The notes under the pieces are model-generated. The model was not told the DNA's origin. It was given only the letters and a program-made list of their open reading frames with translations, and searched no databases. Below, piece by piece: positions 31,701-43,378 of a DNA stretch of 64,000 nucleotides. Positions within the stretch are counted from its first letter, which is position 1. Each line of letters starts with the position of its first letter. This DNA is from Pectinophora gossypiella (Eukaryota; Arthropoda; Insecta; Lepidoptera; Gelechiidae), in assembly GCF_024362695.1 (NCBI RefSeq), contig NC_065424.1, positions 6,636,786 to 6,700,785 of the forward strand, given 5' to 3'. Both the position numbers and the translations under genes were made by a program.

Positions 31701-34080
31701 AGAATGAGTTTATACAATCAAATTTAGTGTACGAGTGTGTCCATGGACTTACATAAGCACCTAAGCAAAACGTCCGGTAGACAACTGGTCTTTCCTTACC
31801 CGGCGTCGTTCTAACGCTAGTCTCAAAACCTGTTATTTTATGTCGTTCTGCTAATCCGCTCGCTGTTAATGCGAGACGTCCATTATTTTGAGCTCTGGTA
31901 ACTGGATTCTTTCGTCATCGCCGAGACAGATGCTTATAGCCTCGCCGGGATTAATTGTACGTCTCGACCGACTGGAGAAATTTCGAAATTTATTACAATT
32001 GCGAAGGTTGTTATCTTGAGATGTCAAAACATTGTGACGAATTTTGGTCTCGTCGATCATCATCAATCGTGTGAAAATTTTAAGTATTTAAAAGAGCTTG
32101 CAACATGCAAGACTCGTCTGCCTTTAAAATGTTTTCTTAATCGTAAACCGAATCTGAGACGTTTAGTAATGGTTTGTAAGTGCACACCTGAGTCATCGAT
32201 TGATCTTTACTAAAAGGAATCCATTTCCGCTGTTTTATTTCAAGTGATTACAGCTTCTATGAATCTTCGTCCCATTAGCTACTAGTGACGTAATACGACC
32301 GTTGAATATAATAAGCCAAACTTGGCAATTCTCAACTCTCAAACTAGTTGATCTTAAATTCATAACATTGCGTCCTTGACCGTGCCCCAGACACCGGATT
32401 TATTCAGGAATATATTATTCTGTATTATACGAAATTGACTTAAGAGATTTGGCAACAATATCCTTGGAATATACAAGGAAATGTTTTCCCCATGTTATTT
32501 TTTGTGGTTCAGGTTTCCAAGTGAGAAAGTATTTCCGTAAGTATATGAAATATTGCATATTTTCTTTGTAGTGGTAATCTTTAGAGAAGAGTTATAAATA
32601 TAAAACTAATTGAAGAAGTACATTATTATAGCATACAGATTACGCTAATTATACTAAACATAACTTAAATATATCTTAATTAACTTTAGTTGGGGGTGTC
32701 TCGCTCTTGTTAGTGGCAGCTACAATAAGATTTGAACTGGTAACGAAACTAGTACTAGTAGACTTGAGATTAGTTTGAATGCAAAGGAAGGATGATAAAA
32801 TAATGAAATCGATATAAGGAAATAAATGACCGAAGTCTTTTCAAACTGTATCCTATGTTTAAGTTTTGTAAGATTCTATACATAATTTGATTTGTCTTAA
32901 CAGTTTGTGTCTTAACTTCTTATTTTAAAAATTAAAATGTTAAATTCGCTTGAAAATTCTAAAATTTCGACTATCTAATTCTCATTTACCCGAATAAAAC
33001 ATATTCAGAGTATATTCGTGCAAATGACAAATCGTGAAATATATCATTTAGCTTTTTTTTTCAAACAAATGTAAACCGACGGAATAGCATGTTAAGAACA
33101 CTCTTGAAACTCTACTCCGTCAGTTTACATTTGTTGTGTTGTGTGAGTTCACATGGCACGTAGAATAATCTCAGTTCTCATTCAGAATTAGAAGCGTTTC
33201 ATTGCATTTCAGTTTGAAAACTGTGTCAGCGTTTTCATCAAAAGAGAATATATATTCGTATATTGCAATGAACGAGCTCTGGTACACACTAATGACTCAA
33301 CCAGTGAGGTAATCGACTCGACAGAGGTCGCATTTATTTATCGAAATGACGGCACGAGGTTATCTCGACTTGTCAGCATAATGTAATACACTAAATATAG
33401 AAATGCTTTAAGATTCCAACAATTTGTTATAGATTCTTGTTATCTTTAGACGGATGTTTTTTTTTATTTTTTGTAATAGAAAGGTCTTTATCGGTGGAAG
33501 TTAAAGATAATTACAAGTCGGTTCCGTTGTCTATCCAATTATATTGTTGACCTTTTCATTAGTGAGTTAAGAGAGTTTTTTTTTTCGTTCGCTGAGTCGA
33601 TAGACGATAGAACGATTATCATTGTCTGCCTTTTCGTTCCTTCTTAGATCTAACCGGTCTTTTAAGACTACTAAAGTTCCTTTCACCATTACCAATGGTT
33701 ACTTTGTAGTTAACCTTCAAAATTATATATAAAACAAGACGAATACTAACTTTTAGCTCGCGGCTTCATTCACAGCTCTTCGTAACTAGATCCAAAAATA
33801 TGTTCCGTATAAAAAAATAAAAATACTAACTCTTCTGGGCACTCGGATTCACAGTTGTTTTATTTTATTTTCTGCAATTGCTTGGTTTCTTATGTAACTA
33901 CAATGTTACAGAAAGATTTAGAAAAATATAATCTATCATACGCAGGAAAGAGTTCATTTTGGTACTTTGTATTTTCCCGCTGCCTAAGAAATCCCTGCGG
34001 TCCCTCTTCATCCCCTTTGAGATTGTTTCTAAACATTTTGAGAAGTTCCAGAAATGATCTCCTATAAACTTACTTCGCTG
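28800..34080. other. SINE-poor 5-kb interval
   Basis: Apart from a weak LINE-like stretch at 29745-29860 (CACCTAGGCGGGGTCGGCAC) and a short inverted repeat at 33.07 kb, I find none of the repeat families that recur every 1-2 kb elsewhere. No supported exon was found. Confidence 0.5.
33066..33137. repeat. Short foldback element
   Basis: ACAAATGTAAACCGACGGAA on the left pairs with CTCCGTCAGTTTACATTTGT on the right, leaving a loop of about 30 bp. It could be a very small MITE. Confidence 0.65.
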
Positions 34081-34084
34081 TAAC

Positions 34085-34352
34085 ATAACCTAAGCTCACA
34101 ACTACCCCAACTGGGGTAGTCAGAGGTCCATCCATCGTAAGATGAACTGAGTACCCACGCCACACCGAGCCGTTCTATTAGACCAACGTGATACATGAGC
34201 CGTATCGCCGTCTATAATGATCGAGCCAGCTGTGTTAGTGAAAATTGCACTTGAGATAAATTAATAACTCATTGGTGCAAGTCTGGTACCGGGTATCGAA
34301 CCTCCCTGTTTGAGAAGCAAGCCGGTGACACACTGGACCACGGCGATTTCTC
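34085..34352 (-). mobile_element. SINE family C, full length
   Basis: Minus strand, complete from tRNA-like head (GCCGTGGTCCAGTG; B-box-like AGGTTCGATACC) through GGTCTAATAGAACGGCTCGG to the GGTAGTTGTGAGCTTAGGTT end. Confidence 0.85.
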
Positions 34353-34623
34353 CACCTCTACTGCCTCTCTGTAATATGAGTGTCAATCTACTTTAATCTA
34401 AACAAACACACGTACGTCGTGTTCGATATTACTAACAGTTGATTAAACCTAATCCAGCTTACAGCCCGATGACTTGACTCTTTCATTCATTAGTTCAATT
34501 ACAACTCGCTGTCAATATGGAAAGACATTTCCTTCTCACAAGTTGTTAGTGCGTCCTCTTCTTATATGGGCAGGTTGCTTTATTGAATTTAGTTTAGGCT
34601 TTGGATTGAAATGGACACCTGGT

Positions 34624-34775
34624 TTGTTGCTGGTACAGTCATGAGAAATATAATGTACCTACTTTAGGACTCTATCGCACTAACATATTTGACATTTAGT
34701 AAGACTTGCAGTTCAATTTGTCAAAAAAGTTAATGTGACATGGTACCAAAGTGTATACATATTAATGCTCATGAC
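34624..34775 (-). mobile_element. Foldback MITE 1, copy b
   Basis: GGTACAGTCATGAGAAATAT at the left and TAATGCTCATGACCGTAC at the right are the inverted ends. The internal complementarity is as in copy a. It lies in no recognisable SINE, so it is an independent insertion. Confidence 0.85.
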
Positions 34776-34999
34776 CGTACTCGGTACATGTTTCTAAGAA
34801 ACGTACTCATACGTTTAGTATTTTATATCTATTTGTTTTTGGAGTTATACGATTTTGTAGCTAATTTGTTGTACGCACCGTTTTTTTTATTAATTCTTTC
34901 ATTAAATAGTAATAAGGCCGCCCAATGTACATGTATACATTTTTCTTATATACATATTCTAGTGTATTATTTTTCATTCATTATGTCTCTTTTGACCTA

Positions 35000-37070
35000 T
35001 TCAAGTGATATTACGAGAAACTTCTGCCACATAAGTTTCTATTCCCCGTTGATTACATGCTTCCAAAAAGAATAGTGTATGAAATATTTATTGCTTGTAC
35101 GCAATCGATACTGCTTTTGATTGCGTTATTATGGAAGCTTTCTTAGACGTAGAACTTTATATTCAGTTACTTTTTTCTCAACTTGTATTTTTGTTATTCA
35201 TTTTCCGTATTTCTCTGGTTTTTTCCGAATAGTGATGTTTAGGAAATAGCCCTGGTCGTAAGCTGTGGTAAGCAAACTCTTTTGGCATACGAACACGGCG
35301 GTAATCATAATACATGCTTCCGAGTTGTTAGAGTCGAGCCTACGGCAGTCGTTCTCGCTTACTCATGTTGACATTTTGTATTGACCTAAAGTGGATGTTA
35401 ATAAGTCTTCCTTGGTACTCTTGACTTGGTACTCATTATGTTCTTCTAATCGCTCCAATAGCAGGTACAATATCTTTAGAAGCTGAAGACGGCGCGGGCG
35501 CGCAAACGATAAACTAAAAACCTTGTTTGACATTCCATGTATTGAAGGTCCAAAATCCAGATGTCTTGTAACTCGACCAGCTGGTTCACCAGCTAATTGT
35601 TATGTCTGTGAGACGCAAGACAGCTGTCATGGAAATTTAAACAAATGGGGAAGAGAGGAAGTGTAGCCCTGATTCGTAACAATTTGGCCCGCCCACGCAG
35701 AGAGTTAGTGTGGGCGACGGGCCTAACAATCTAGACTAGGTTATATTTGGAGATACGCTAGACTTAAATGGAAATGGAGGGAGTGTTGCTATCAATAAAT
35801 ATAAAAAAATGTTACTTATTTTGTACATCGTATTGTGTTGCGGCGGAAGCAATGACTTTAGAGTTGGGAGTAGGTAACTCTAAGTAATCATTTGTGTTGT
35901 AGCTAAATAAAAGATAGGTAGAAAAAGATTATAAATAAAAAAAATATTTTCAGAAAACTCATTGCATAGAATCTTACTGAATAGGAGAAAGAGGTTGGTG
36001 AGCGCGAAACACGCGCCATAAAAGTATGAGCAAACAGTTTATACTTCAACTTTGACAAGATGCTAACAATGTAAATTAAGTTCGTAATATTTTATACGGA
36101 ATATTGTTATAAGGTTAGAAATGACGTAATATATCTTTCGCTCCTTGGCGTTACCCTCGAAGGTAATTTATCACTGAGAAGAAGCGACATTAGTCCCGCT
36201 AAATCAACCCATTTGTTACTAAATCCCCTCAGTTACCATCTTAAATTGTACACAAAGTAGAACATTACGTTAACTGTTCGCTTTTTCTCCAAGAGAATAT
36301 ACTTTTTATGTATATATTATATAAGTACTATGATGATATAAAAACGTACAAATATTTTTTTATATCTTTGAACGATTTTAGCATGTCTAATGGCAATTCT
36401 CAGTGCCTTTAGGTACTTGCACAAAAAACGTCCTCACAACCAACCGGTTGGCCGTATTAATTCAGAATTCTGATGTCACCGCTTCGGTTCAGTATAACCT
36501 TGCCGATTTAAAATATCACATTGTTATTCTATTTCAAATATCAGATAGACCTTATAGCATTTGGCGGGATAATAACAGTCGGGAATCGAGGAGTAGCCGA
36601 CTAACCTTGCTGATTAAAGATGTTTTTCTTTAGTACAATGTTGTTGACCTTCTTGGTGCTATCAAAGTGTGTCGGGTTATACCTTCGTTTGAATTTGGGT
36701 TGGCCGTTTTTGACCGTTTTCCTTTGGCACGTGGGTGAATTTTAATGATTTCTCCCGAACAGGATTTTATGTCGGTTTCATTCGTGTTTGAAGACGTTTT
36801 AAGGATTTTAAAATTTTGTTTTGGTTAAGTTTTTGCGGTTTTTAGCTTTCGTTGAAAATATTATTACGGTCTTAACGTATTAAGGTAAGGTAAGGTCCGT
36901 ATCATTTTGTATTCTTGAGATTCTTAATGTAAAAATTTTAATGTGTAAATTAATTAACGTTCTAAAAGATGTGAAGCGGCTGTGAAAAGAAACTCTTTGT
37001 TATTTCATCTTCTTAGTCGTGACGCCTTGCGAAATAGCGTAGAAAAAAAAATAGTAAATTGACCTTCCAT
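35000..37070. other. Unassigned spacer
   Basis: No SINE or exon is recognised. A GC-rich hairpin (GGCCCGCCCAC / GTGGGCGACGGGCC) lies at 35688-35729. Confidence 0.4.
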
Positions 37071-37654
37071 ATGACTTTTTTAACGTATCATATTGTAGAT
37101 TTGCCGTACATGACATTCACTGCTTAGCCAGACAAAGCGGGATATATAATTTTAAATGATCCTATATCAAAACTAGGTTGTCCTATTCAGGTGAATAGGA
37201 ATTGGTAAAGGTTTACCAATTCACTTACATATTCCACTTGCCATAAAACGAACGATGCGGTCACCGCGGCCATACCGTGACGAGATGCGATAGGGCACAC
37301 TCCATACATTATCATTGGCCATTGTTCCGCCGTAGTTAGCACCACAATGAATAAATATATTTATAAACATGCACACAGTGTAGCAGCGATGTTTAGACTG
37401 CTTGGTTTTAGACTGATGCAACTCGCGTCTGTAATATCAGGGCGATGGAGCCTTTAGGCTTCGGTACACCAAAAAGCAGATTAGAAGCAGCCCAGTTTGA
37501 GTCCGGGTCCGCGCATGTTGTAATAAAATAAACTGAGTATATAAGTATGAGTTAGTGAGTTTACGTATGTATGTATGTGTAAGAAGTGCGACACACTAAA
37601 AGCAGTAGCATCGCAGGCGCGGCACGGGCGGTCGGGCGCAGTTCGAGCGCGGGC

Positions 37655-37916
37655 CTGCGCTGTGGTAGCGCGGTGGTGACGCGGTGGCAACACGGTGACA
37701 ACGCGGAGGTATCAAAGTGGTATAGCGGTGGTAGCGCGATGATAGCGTGGCGGTGACGCGGTAGAAGCGCGGTGGCAACGCGGTGATAGCGCGGTGGTAA
37801 CGCGGTGATAGCGCGGTGGTATCACGGTGGTAACGCGGTGGTATCGTGATGGTAGCGCGGTAGTATCACGGTGCTATCGCAGTGGTGGCTCAGTGGTATC
37901 GCGGTGGTAGCGCAGT
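37655..37916. repeat. GC-rich minisatellite, unit about 10-11 bp
   Basis: Some 25 variants of GCGGTGGTARC(G) follow one another. Codon frames through it on the minus strand are an artefact of the repeat. It stands out in an AT-rich region. Confidence 0.9.
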
Positions 37917-38451
37917 TCAGCGTGGGTCATAGATTTACACGAAAAAAATCATCGAATAAGTAAGTGGACCCTGTATAACCCGGATTACGCTGGTCATGAA
38001 TTCCCTGGAAGTAAATATACAATAATTATAATACTCAATAAATTTATTGCCATTCCACAAGGTAGATACAGGTCGCGTTATAAAATAAGAATTATTATGA
38101 ACCCTAGAAGGCACAGCAAAAGTAGTAAAAAGGAGAGCGTAGTCTAAATATTTAAAAATATCTGAACGAGTTCTGGATTTTAGACTCCCACCATAAAAGC
38201 TTCTTCTCAAATTTATTTATTTATTAATACTTAATTCAATTTTGCAATGCCCTGCAGAACTGTAAACAGTACGTCGCTAGTAGTAACATGTACTTACGTC
38301 TAATAGTAATATGTAAACTTAAGCCTTACATTAATGCCTTTATATCAACACTATGAAGGTGTGTAACGGAAGCCGTAGACATCAAAACCGACACAGACTT
38401 AGATTATTCCGCCCCAATACTTATTTGACACTCCTACTGTCAGTTCATGTA

Positions 38452-38625
38452 ACACCACAATATAAGCTCGTGACTGTACCTATCCCAATTGTGGTAGTGA
38501 GAGGTACATCTGTCGCAAGATGAACTAAGTACCCACACCTCACAGAGCTGTCTGTTAGGATAACGTGCCAGGTAACCGTATCGCCGTTTATAATGATCAA
38601 GCCAACTGCGTTAGTGAAAACAACC
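38452..38625 (-). mobile_element. SINE family C, body
   Basis: The minus strand shows GTTATCCTAACAGACAGCTC, the GGTACTTAGTTCATCTTGCG block and the GTACAGTCACGAGC end. It lacks the tRNA-like head. Confidence 0.75.
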
Positions 38626-39112
38626 AATCAGTCAATCGCACTATTATTATAAAAAGATTCCCGCGCTTTACGCTACGTATTAAGCTTATGTCCTTTGTAT
38701 GCTTAACTTCACGCTATCTATCATTTCCTGAGCCCGTATCTTCTAGATAGTTCTATCTTTCATTCTTACTGCGACGCTTCTATGAACCTTCTTGCTGTGT
38801 ATTCGTGCAATAATAAACTTTACGTTGAGTGTCATATCGGAGTGGATTGTTTCATTCACTGCACCCGGTGGGAATAATATGATGATAAATAATTACCTAT
38901 AAATAAAATATGATATATTATGGATGAATAGGTCAAAATTAACGTGTGGTTATGTGCAAAGCAGTTTTAAGAATATAGAATAGAATAATGTAAAATGAAA
39001 ATCGCTTCGTTATTAAATTGCAAAATTGTTCACTTAAACCCACAATTATTAAATATTTCCACAGTAATAATCGGCGAAAATTTTCATATAAAACGTCTAA
39101 TGTTTCGTGACA

Positions 39113-40085
39113 CGAAAAAATGTGAAATTGTATTTTGTCAATAAATGGCTGCACGCTATACAGCACAATGGATCGGATGTGGTCACGCCATTCCCTCACG
39201 TCGTCCTTTGAGCCTCGTTCACATTTTGTTTAGTTGCTTGACTGATTAGAAGTATAAAAACCCTGTCATTTTAGAAAGAAATAATATAATACATTAACTA
39301 TATAACAACACACCAACAGCAACATTGACAATATAATTAAAAAATAAAATACAATAACTGTCATTTTGGCTTGTTTCATAGCAGGAACATACACATACTT
39401 AATCTCACGCCTATTTCCCACCGAGGTAAGCAGAGACTATGGAATTCAATTTGCTTCGATTCTGACACACTTCTCTTGCTTCCTCCACATTCATCAATCG
39501 TTTCATACACTCACGCCGCGCCGCGTCAGAGTAGATCGTACTGAACCTTTTCTAAGGACATCTCCAATTTGGTCAATGTACGTCCTTCTAGGTAAGATAT
39601 CTATAAGAAAATTGTATTTTGTCAATAAATGGCTGCTATGCTCTAAGCAGCACAATGAATCTTATGCAGTCACGCGCATTCCCACCTGTCGTCCTTTGAG
39701 CCTCGCTCACATTTTGTTTAGTTGCTTGTCGATGTGATGACTTGATCTGATGAATATTTATCAAACTTGTTATGTTGGTTTGTTTCTGGTAGTGGCTATT
39801 TTTAAAATTGTATTTTGACAATAAATATCTGCAGGCTGAATACACTAAGGATATATTATCACTTATTAAAACCATTGTATTGTGTTCATGCAAATAAATG
39901 ATCTATCTATCTATCACAATGAATCGAATGTGGTAATCATTTAATCAGTAATCATTTATCCTATAAAAAAAATAAACACACTCTTTCTTTTTTCTCCTTT
40001 TTTCTTTCTTTCTTTGGTCACTCTTTTCCCTCACGTGGCATGTCGTCCTGTGCCTCGTTCACATTTGGTTTAGTTTATTTGTAAA
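39113..40085. repeat. Local repeat family L, three to four diverged copies
   Basis: ATTGTATTTTGTCAATAAAT, then GGCTGC..CAGCACAATG and the end GAGCCTCGTTCACATTTTGT recur at 39113-39243, 39607-39740 and 39905-40080; a start-only piece is at 39808. A family K tail sits between the first two. Confidence 0.75.
39375..39603 (-). pseudogene. LINE C-terminus remnant, family K
   Basis: Minus-strand reading gives [20 protein letters not shown] then a frameshift near the RRACMK site, followed by the DNA for CQNRSK and the usual AAATAGGCGTGAG tail. Confidence 0.7.
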
Positions 40086-40309
40086 CAGACCATAAGCCTC
40101 TACCGGCGTCTTTGCATTCTAACGTCGACGCGTGAGCTTATTCCTGTTACATCCCGGATTTGTCCTGTCATATCATGGACTTATCTATAATCTGATTGGA
40201 ATTCATTAGAAGCTCCTGCTTTTGGTGTATGCGACTTAAAATATTTTTAAGTATTGACTTGTAAAAATATACCACTGCATCGTTGAGCCAGGAACCGTTC
40301 TTTCACATC

Positions 40310-40380
40310 ATCTAATTTTATTTTAAGTTATACCTGTCATTTTCTTATCCACTGAAAAGGAAAGGCACGAGTACGTAATC
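40310..40380. repeat. Repeat family P, fragment
   Basis: TTATACCTGTCATTTTCTTA and CCACTGAAAAGGAAAGGCAC match 22.5 and 57.2 kb. Confidence 0.55.
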
Positions 40381-40454
40381 CACAGGCAAAAAATTGTGGA
40401 ATACACATCAATTTTAGGCAGAAATTTAAATAAACTCCCAAAATTTTAAATTCT

Positions 40455-40720
40455 TCTTCTTCTATCGTGTGGGTTGTGAGGTGAATTACCTCATCAACTC
40501 TGGTGTCAGGTTTACTATTGAGCCGCCAAAGGCCCCTGACATGGCTCATGTAACGATTACTCTCTGTGCTTCGGAGGGACCGTTAAGCTGTTGGTTCCGG
40601 CTAGCCGTTAAAACACCACCAAACCGCAGTGGAGCAGCGTGGTGGAGTATGCTCCATACCCTCTCCGGTTCATTGAGGGAAGGCCAGCAGTGGGACATAT
40701 ATAGGCTGTTTATGAGTATT
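40455..40720. mobile_element. SINE B (minus) directly joined to SINE A (plus)
   Basis: 40455-40560 is the reverse of a family B end (GTTTACTATTGAGCCGCCAA). 40565-40720 is a family A 3' part (GTGCTTCGGAGGGACCGTTA, GGTGGAGTATGCTCCATACC, GGCCAGCAGTGGGAC). Confidence 0.75.
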
Positions 40721-40849
40721 GAAAATGGTAATATTCCCGGAAACGTCACATGACTGCGCAGAACTATAAAATAACCTGCAGCTATTTCTGGTTACTAAGC
40801 CCTTCGTCGTACCAGGCACTTTGTAACTTATAACAATATTAGTCAAAAT

Positions 40850-41015
40850 TCAAAAATATCTTTATTCAATAGGTAACATAGTTACACTTTGAATCGTCAA
40901 TTTTACATAACGACCGTCTCATCCGCCTAAAACTACTGCAGCTTCTCACAACCTGTATAGCCGGGGAAAAGAAGCTGCAAGAAAAACCTCGGCACAGGGC
41001 CCTAGACGTTCTTTA
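40850..41015 (-). mobile_element. LINE 3' end, family M
   Basis: The longest M copy: TCAAAAATATCTTTATTCAA, AACTACTGCAGCTTCTCACA, GCCGGGGAAAAGAAGCTGCA and CAGGGCCCTAGACGTTC. Confidence 0.75.
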
Positions 41016-41409
41016 AAAAAATAAAAATAAACATAAAATATTGGTATACAATTGAGTAATTTAGCTGCCTAGTATCAGTTCTCAGACAGTTAATCCCATG
41101 CATTCATATCTTCTAAATAATCACTAACTTTATAATAACCGTTTTTGTAAAGTTTTTGTTTATTAAAAAATCAGATCAGTGTAGGATCGGTTCCATTGAT
41201 GACACTTGGTATCGACCCACCAGAAAAAGTTTTCAACCTTCTGGGACATCAGGGACGAACCCCTGTGAATTTATTGAATAGGATAGTTATACTCGTATGT
41301 TGGGTAAATTGAGTTGTCCGACTTTTTGTGAGTATTATTTATTTGCCTTAAAAATGGTACGATTTTTTGCAGACAGCAAATGATGTGAGGTTATTTATTA
41401 TGTATTATG

Positions 41410-41655
41410 TTAACGGCCTCTGTGGTCCAGTGGTTGAGTGTTGGACTCACGACCCGGAGGCCCCGGGTTCGAATCCCGCTGGGGACATATGACAAAAATC
41501 ACTTCGTGATCCCTAATTTGGTTAGGACATTACCGACTGATCACCTGATTGTCCGAAAGTAAAATGATCCGTGCTTTGGAAGGCACGTTAAGCGGTTCGG
41601 GTAACTCGTAGCTCTGCTCACCCCATTAGCGGTTACGACTGTGAGTTTTATGTCT
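41410..41655 (+). mobile_element. SINE family B, with intact tRNA-like head
   Basis: The head CTCTGTGGTCCAGTGGTTGA and B box GGGTTCGAATCCC are well kept. The body has TCACCTGATTGTCCGAAAGT and CTTTGGAAGGCACGTTAAGC. The 3' end has been replaced by other sequence (CACCCCATTAGCGGTTACGA). Confidence 0.85.
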
Positions 41656-42201
41656 CTTTTTTATTACCTAGTAACTTCTTTACACGGTTCGTGCTCAATA
41701 ACTCGCATCGAACCACGTTCAAAATGCGTCGTGTAAAATCTACAATTCATTTACACTTTGCTACGTTTCTATCGAGGAAGAAAAAAGTCCACGACCTTTT
41801 GCTTATTGTCTATGGCTTCTGTACCGGAGGTCATCGCCCTTTACGACAACTGAGGTCGCGTAGAAAAAACCCTTGACAGGGCTTTATCGATAAAGACTAT
41901 TGTAAGAATTGGTTTTCTGTTACGATATTTTTGACCGCCCATGAACCACAGGACTACATAGTCACTGCACCAGTGGTTCACCGGCTTGTTTCTCAAAACG
42001 GGGAGCGCCCGTTCGAACCCCGGTACCGAACTTGCACTAACGAGTTGTTAATTTACATTAAGTGCAGTTTTCACTAACACAATTGGTTCGACCATTATAG
42101 ACGGCGATACGGCTTACCTATGGTTGACCTAACATGAAGCTGGGGAAGGTGTGGGTACTTAGTTCATCTTCCGATGGATGTACGGTCACGAGTACTAATA
42201 T

Positions 42202-42512
42202 ACTCCACCACGCTACTCCACTGCGGGTTGATGGAGGTGTTTTTACGGCTAATAGCCGGGACCAACGGCTTAACGTGCCCTCCGAAGCACGGAATCATCT
42301 TACTTTTTCGGACAATCAGGTGATTGTTGTTGAGAAGCCTGAAAAGTCCTTCCCAAACAAAGGACAGTCTCACAAAGTGATTTCGACAATGTCCCCATCG
42401 GGAATCGAACCCGGACCTCCAGATCGTGAGCCTAACGCTCTAACCACTAGACCACGGAGGCTGTTATGGAAATTTCTAGATCAGCATTTAATTTATCTTT
42501 GACGCAGTCTAG
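42202..42512 (-). mobile_element. SINE family A inside MITE 1
   Basis: Minus strand, with tRNA-like head (CCTCCGTGGTCTAGTGGTTA; B box GGGTTCGATTCCC). The 3' end is cut at GCGTGGTGGAGT. A 21-bp direct repeat with one mismatch flanks it (42181-42201 and 42513-42533). About 50 bp of unrelated sequence precedes the head inside that repeat. Confidence 0.85.
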
Positions 42513-42664
42513 TACGTTCACGAGTACTAATATGTATACACTTTGAAACTATGTCACATTAACTTTTTTGACAGATGAAAGCGTAAGTCTCATTAAATGT
42601 CAAATATGATAGTGCGACAGGGTTCTAAAGTGGGTACATGATATTGCTCATGTACGTACACCTA
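42510..42664 (+). mobile_element. Foldback MITE 1, copy c
   Basis: GTACGTTCACGAGTACTAAT opens it and TTGCTCATGTACGTAC closes it. The interior matches the other copies (ATGTCACATTAACTTTTTTG; GATAGTGCGACAGGGTTCTA). Confidence 0.8.
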
Positions 42665-42894
42665 CCCCAATTGGGATATAGTCGTGAGTTTTTATTTTTA
42701 TTTTCGACTGGATCTGTTATTGTTAGTTTCGCGTGGTAACGCATGCTATTGATATAATCTGACATCATATCCCTAGTAGTATTTATATCCGCCCTGCGGC
42801 AAAGGAATGCACGTTACTACGCCATCTGGCGGACGTTTATAGACGTCCAAATAGTCGCTGAAACCACTGAATTCGAATTTATGAGTTTGAATAG

Positions 42895-43325
42895 GGTAGT
42901 TTACAACTAGTCAAATCAGTTACTTTTTCTATCTATCTATCTACTCAGCCTGTATCCACCCACTGCTGGCTATAAGCCTCCTCTTTTACTAATCGTACGT
43001 ACTTAGTTACTTTTTACTAAACGTCAAAACATGAAATGACTATGGAATTTGTATGAAAAGGCAACCTGTGATGTCATAGAAAAACGTGACAAAATGTCGA
43101 ACATATTACTAACATTTTTCTTTATTAAAAATCATAAACCAAGAATGAAATGAAAATGATTGAGGGGAGGCCTGTGCCCAGCAGTGGGATATAGGCAGTT
43201 TATGTAAAAATCATAAATAAATTAAATAGAAAAAATAAAACTTATTTTGTCACCTTTAGATCTGTCTTTATTTAGTAATCAAAATTTCATAATTTATCTT
43301 TGACCTAGGAAACTACCCAATTCAT
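42895..43325 (-). repeat. Repeat family H interrupted twice
   Basis: Minus copy of H. A fragment with (CTAT)n and CTGTATCCACCCACTGCTGG (family I) lies at 42929-43000, and a SINE A 3' end (GATTGAGGGGAGGCCTGTGC) is at 43160-43205. Confidence 0.7.
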
Positions 43326-43378
43326 GTTTGGATAATAGATACATTGATGTCACGTGGCGCTCTCGCTCTCACGTGGAG

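Larger units (their letters stand above)
41960..42690 (+). mobile_element. SINE family C carrying MITE 1 carrying SINE A
   Basis: The SINE C head and body run 41960-42185 and its 3' end (CCCCAATTGGGATATAGTCG) is at 42664-42690. MITE 1 lies between, and a SINE A copy lies inside MITE 1. Confidence 0.8.

Noticed and set aside
37481..37778. Minus-strand frames rich in Pro, Arg and Tyr
   Set aside because: They are produced by translating the GC-rich minisatellite.
39366..39737. 123-codon plus-strand frame
   Set aside because: It is the antisense of a LINE family K tail and family L repeat, so it is not a gene.
41415..41490. tRNA gene (good A and B boxes)
   Set aside because: The head continues without a break into the SINE B body and the same head recurs at other SINE copies; it is a SINE promoter, not a free-standing tRNA.
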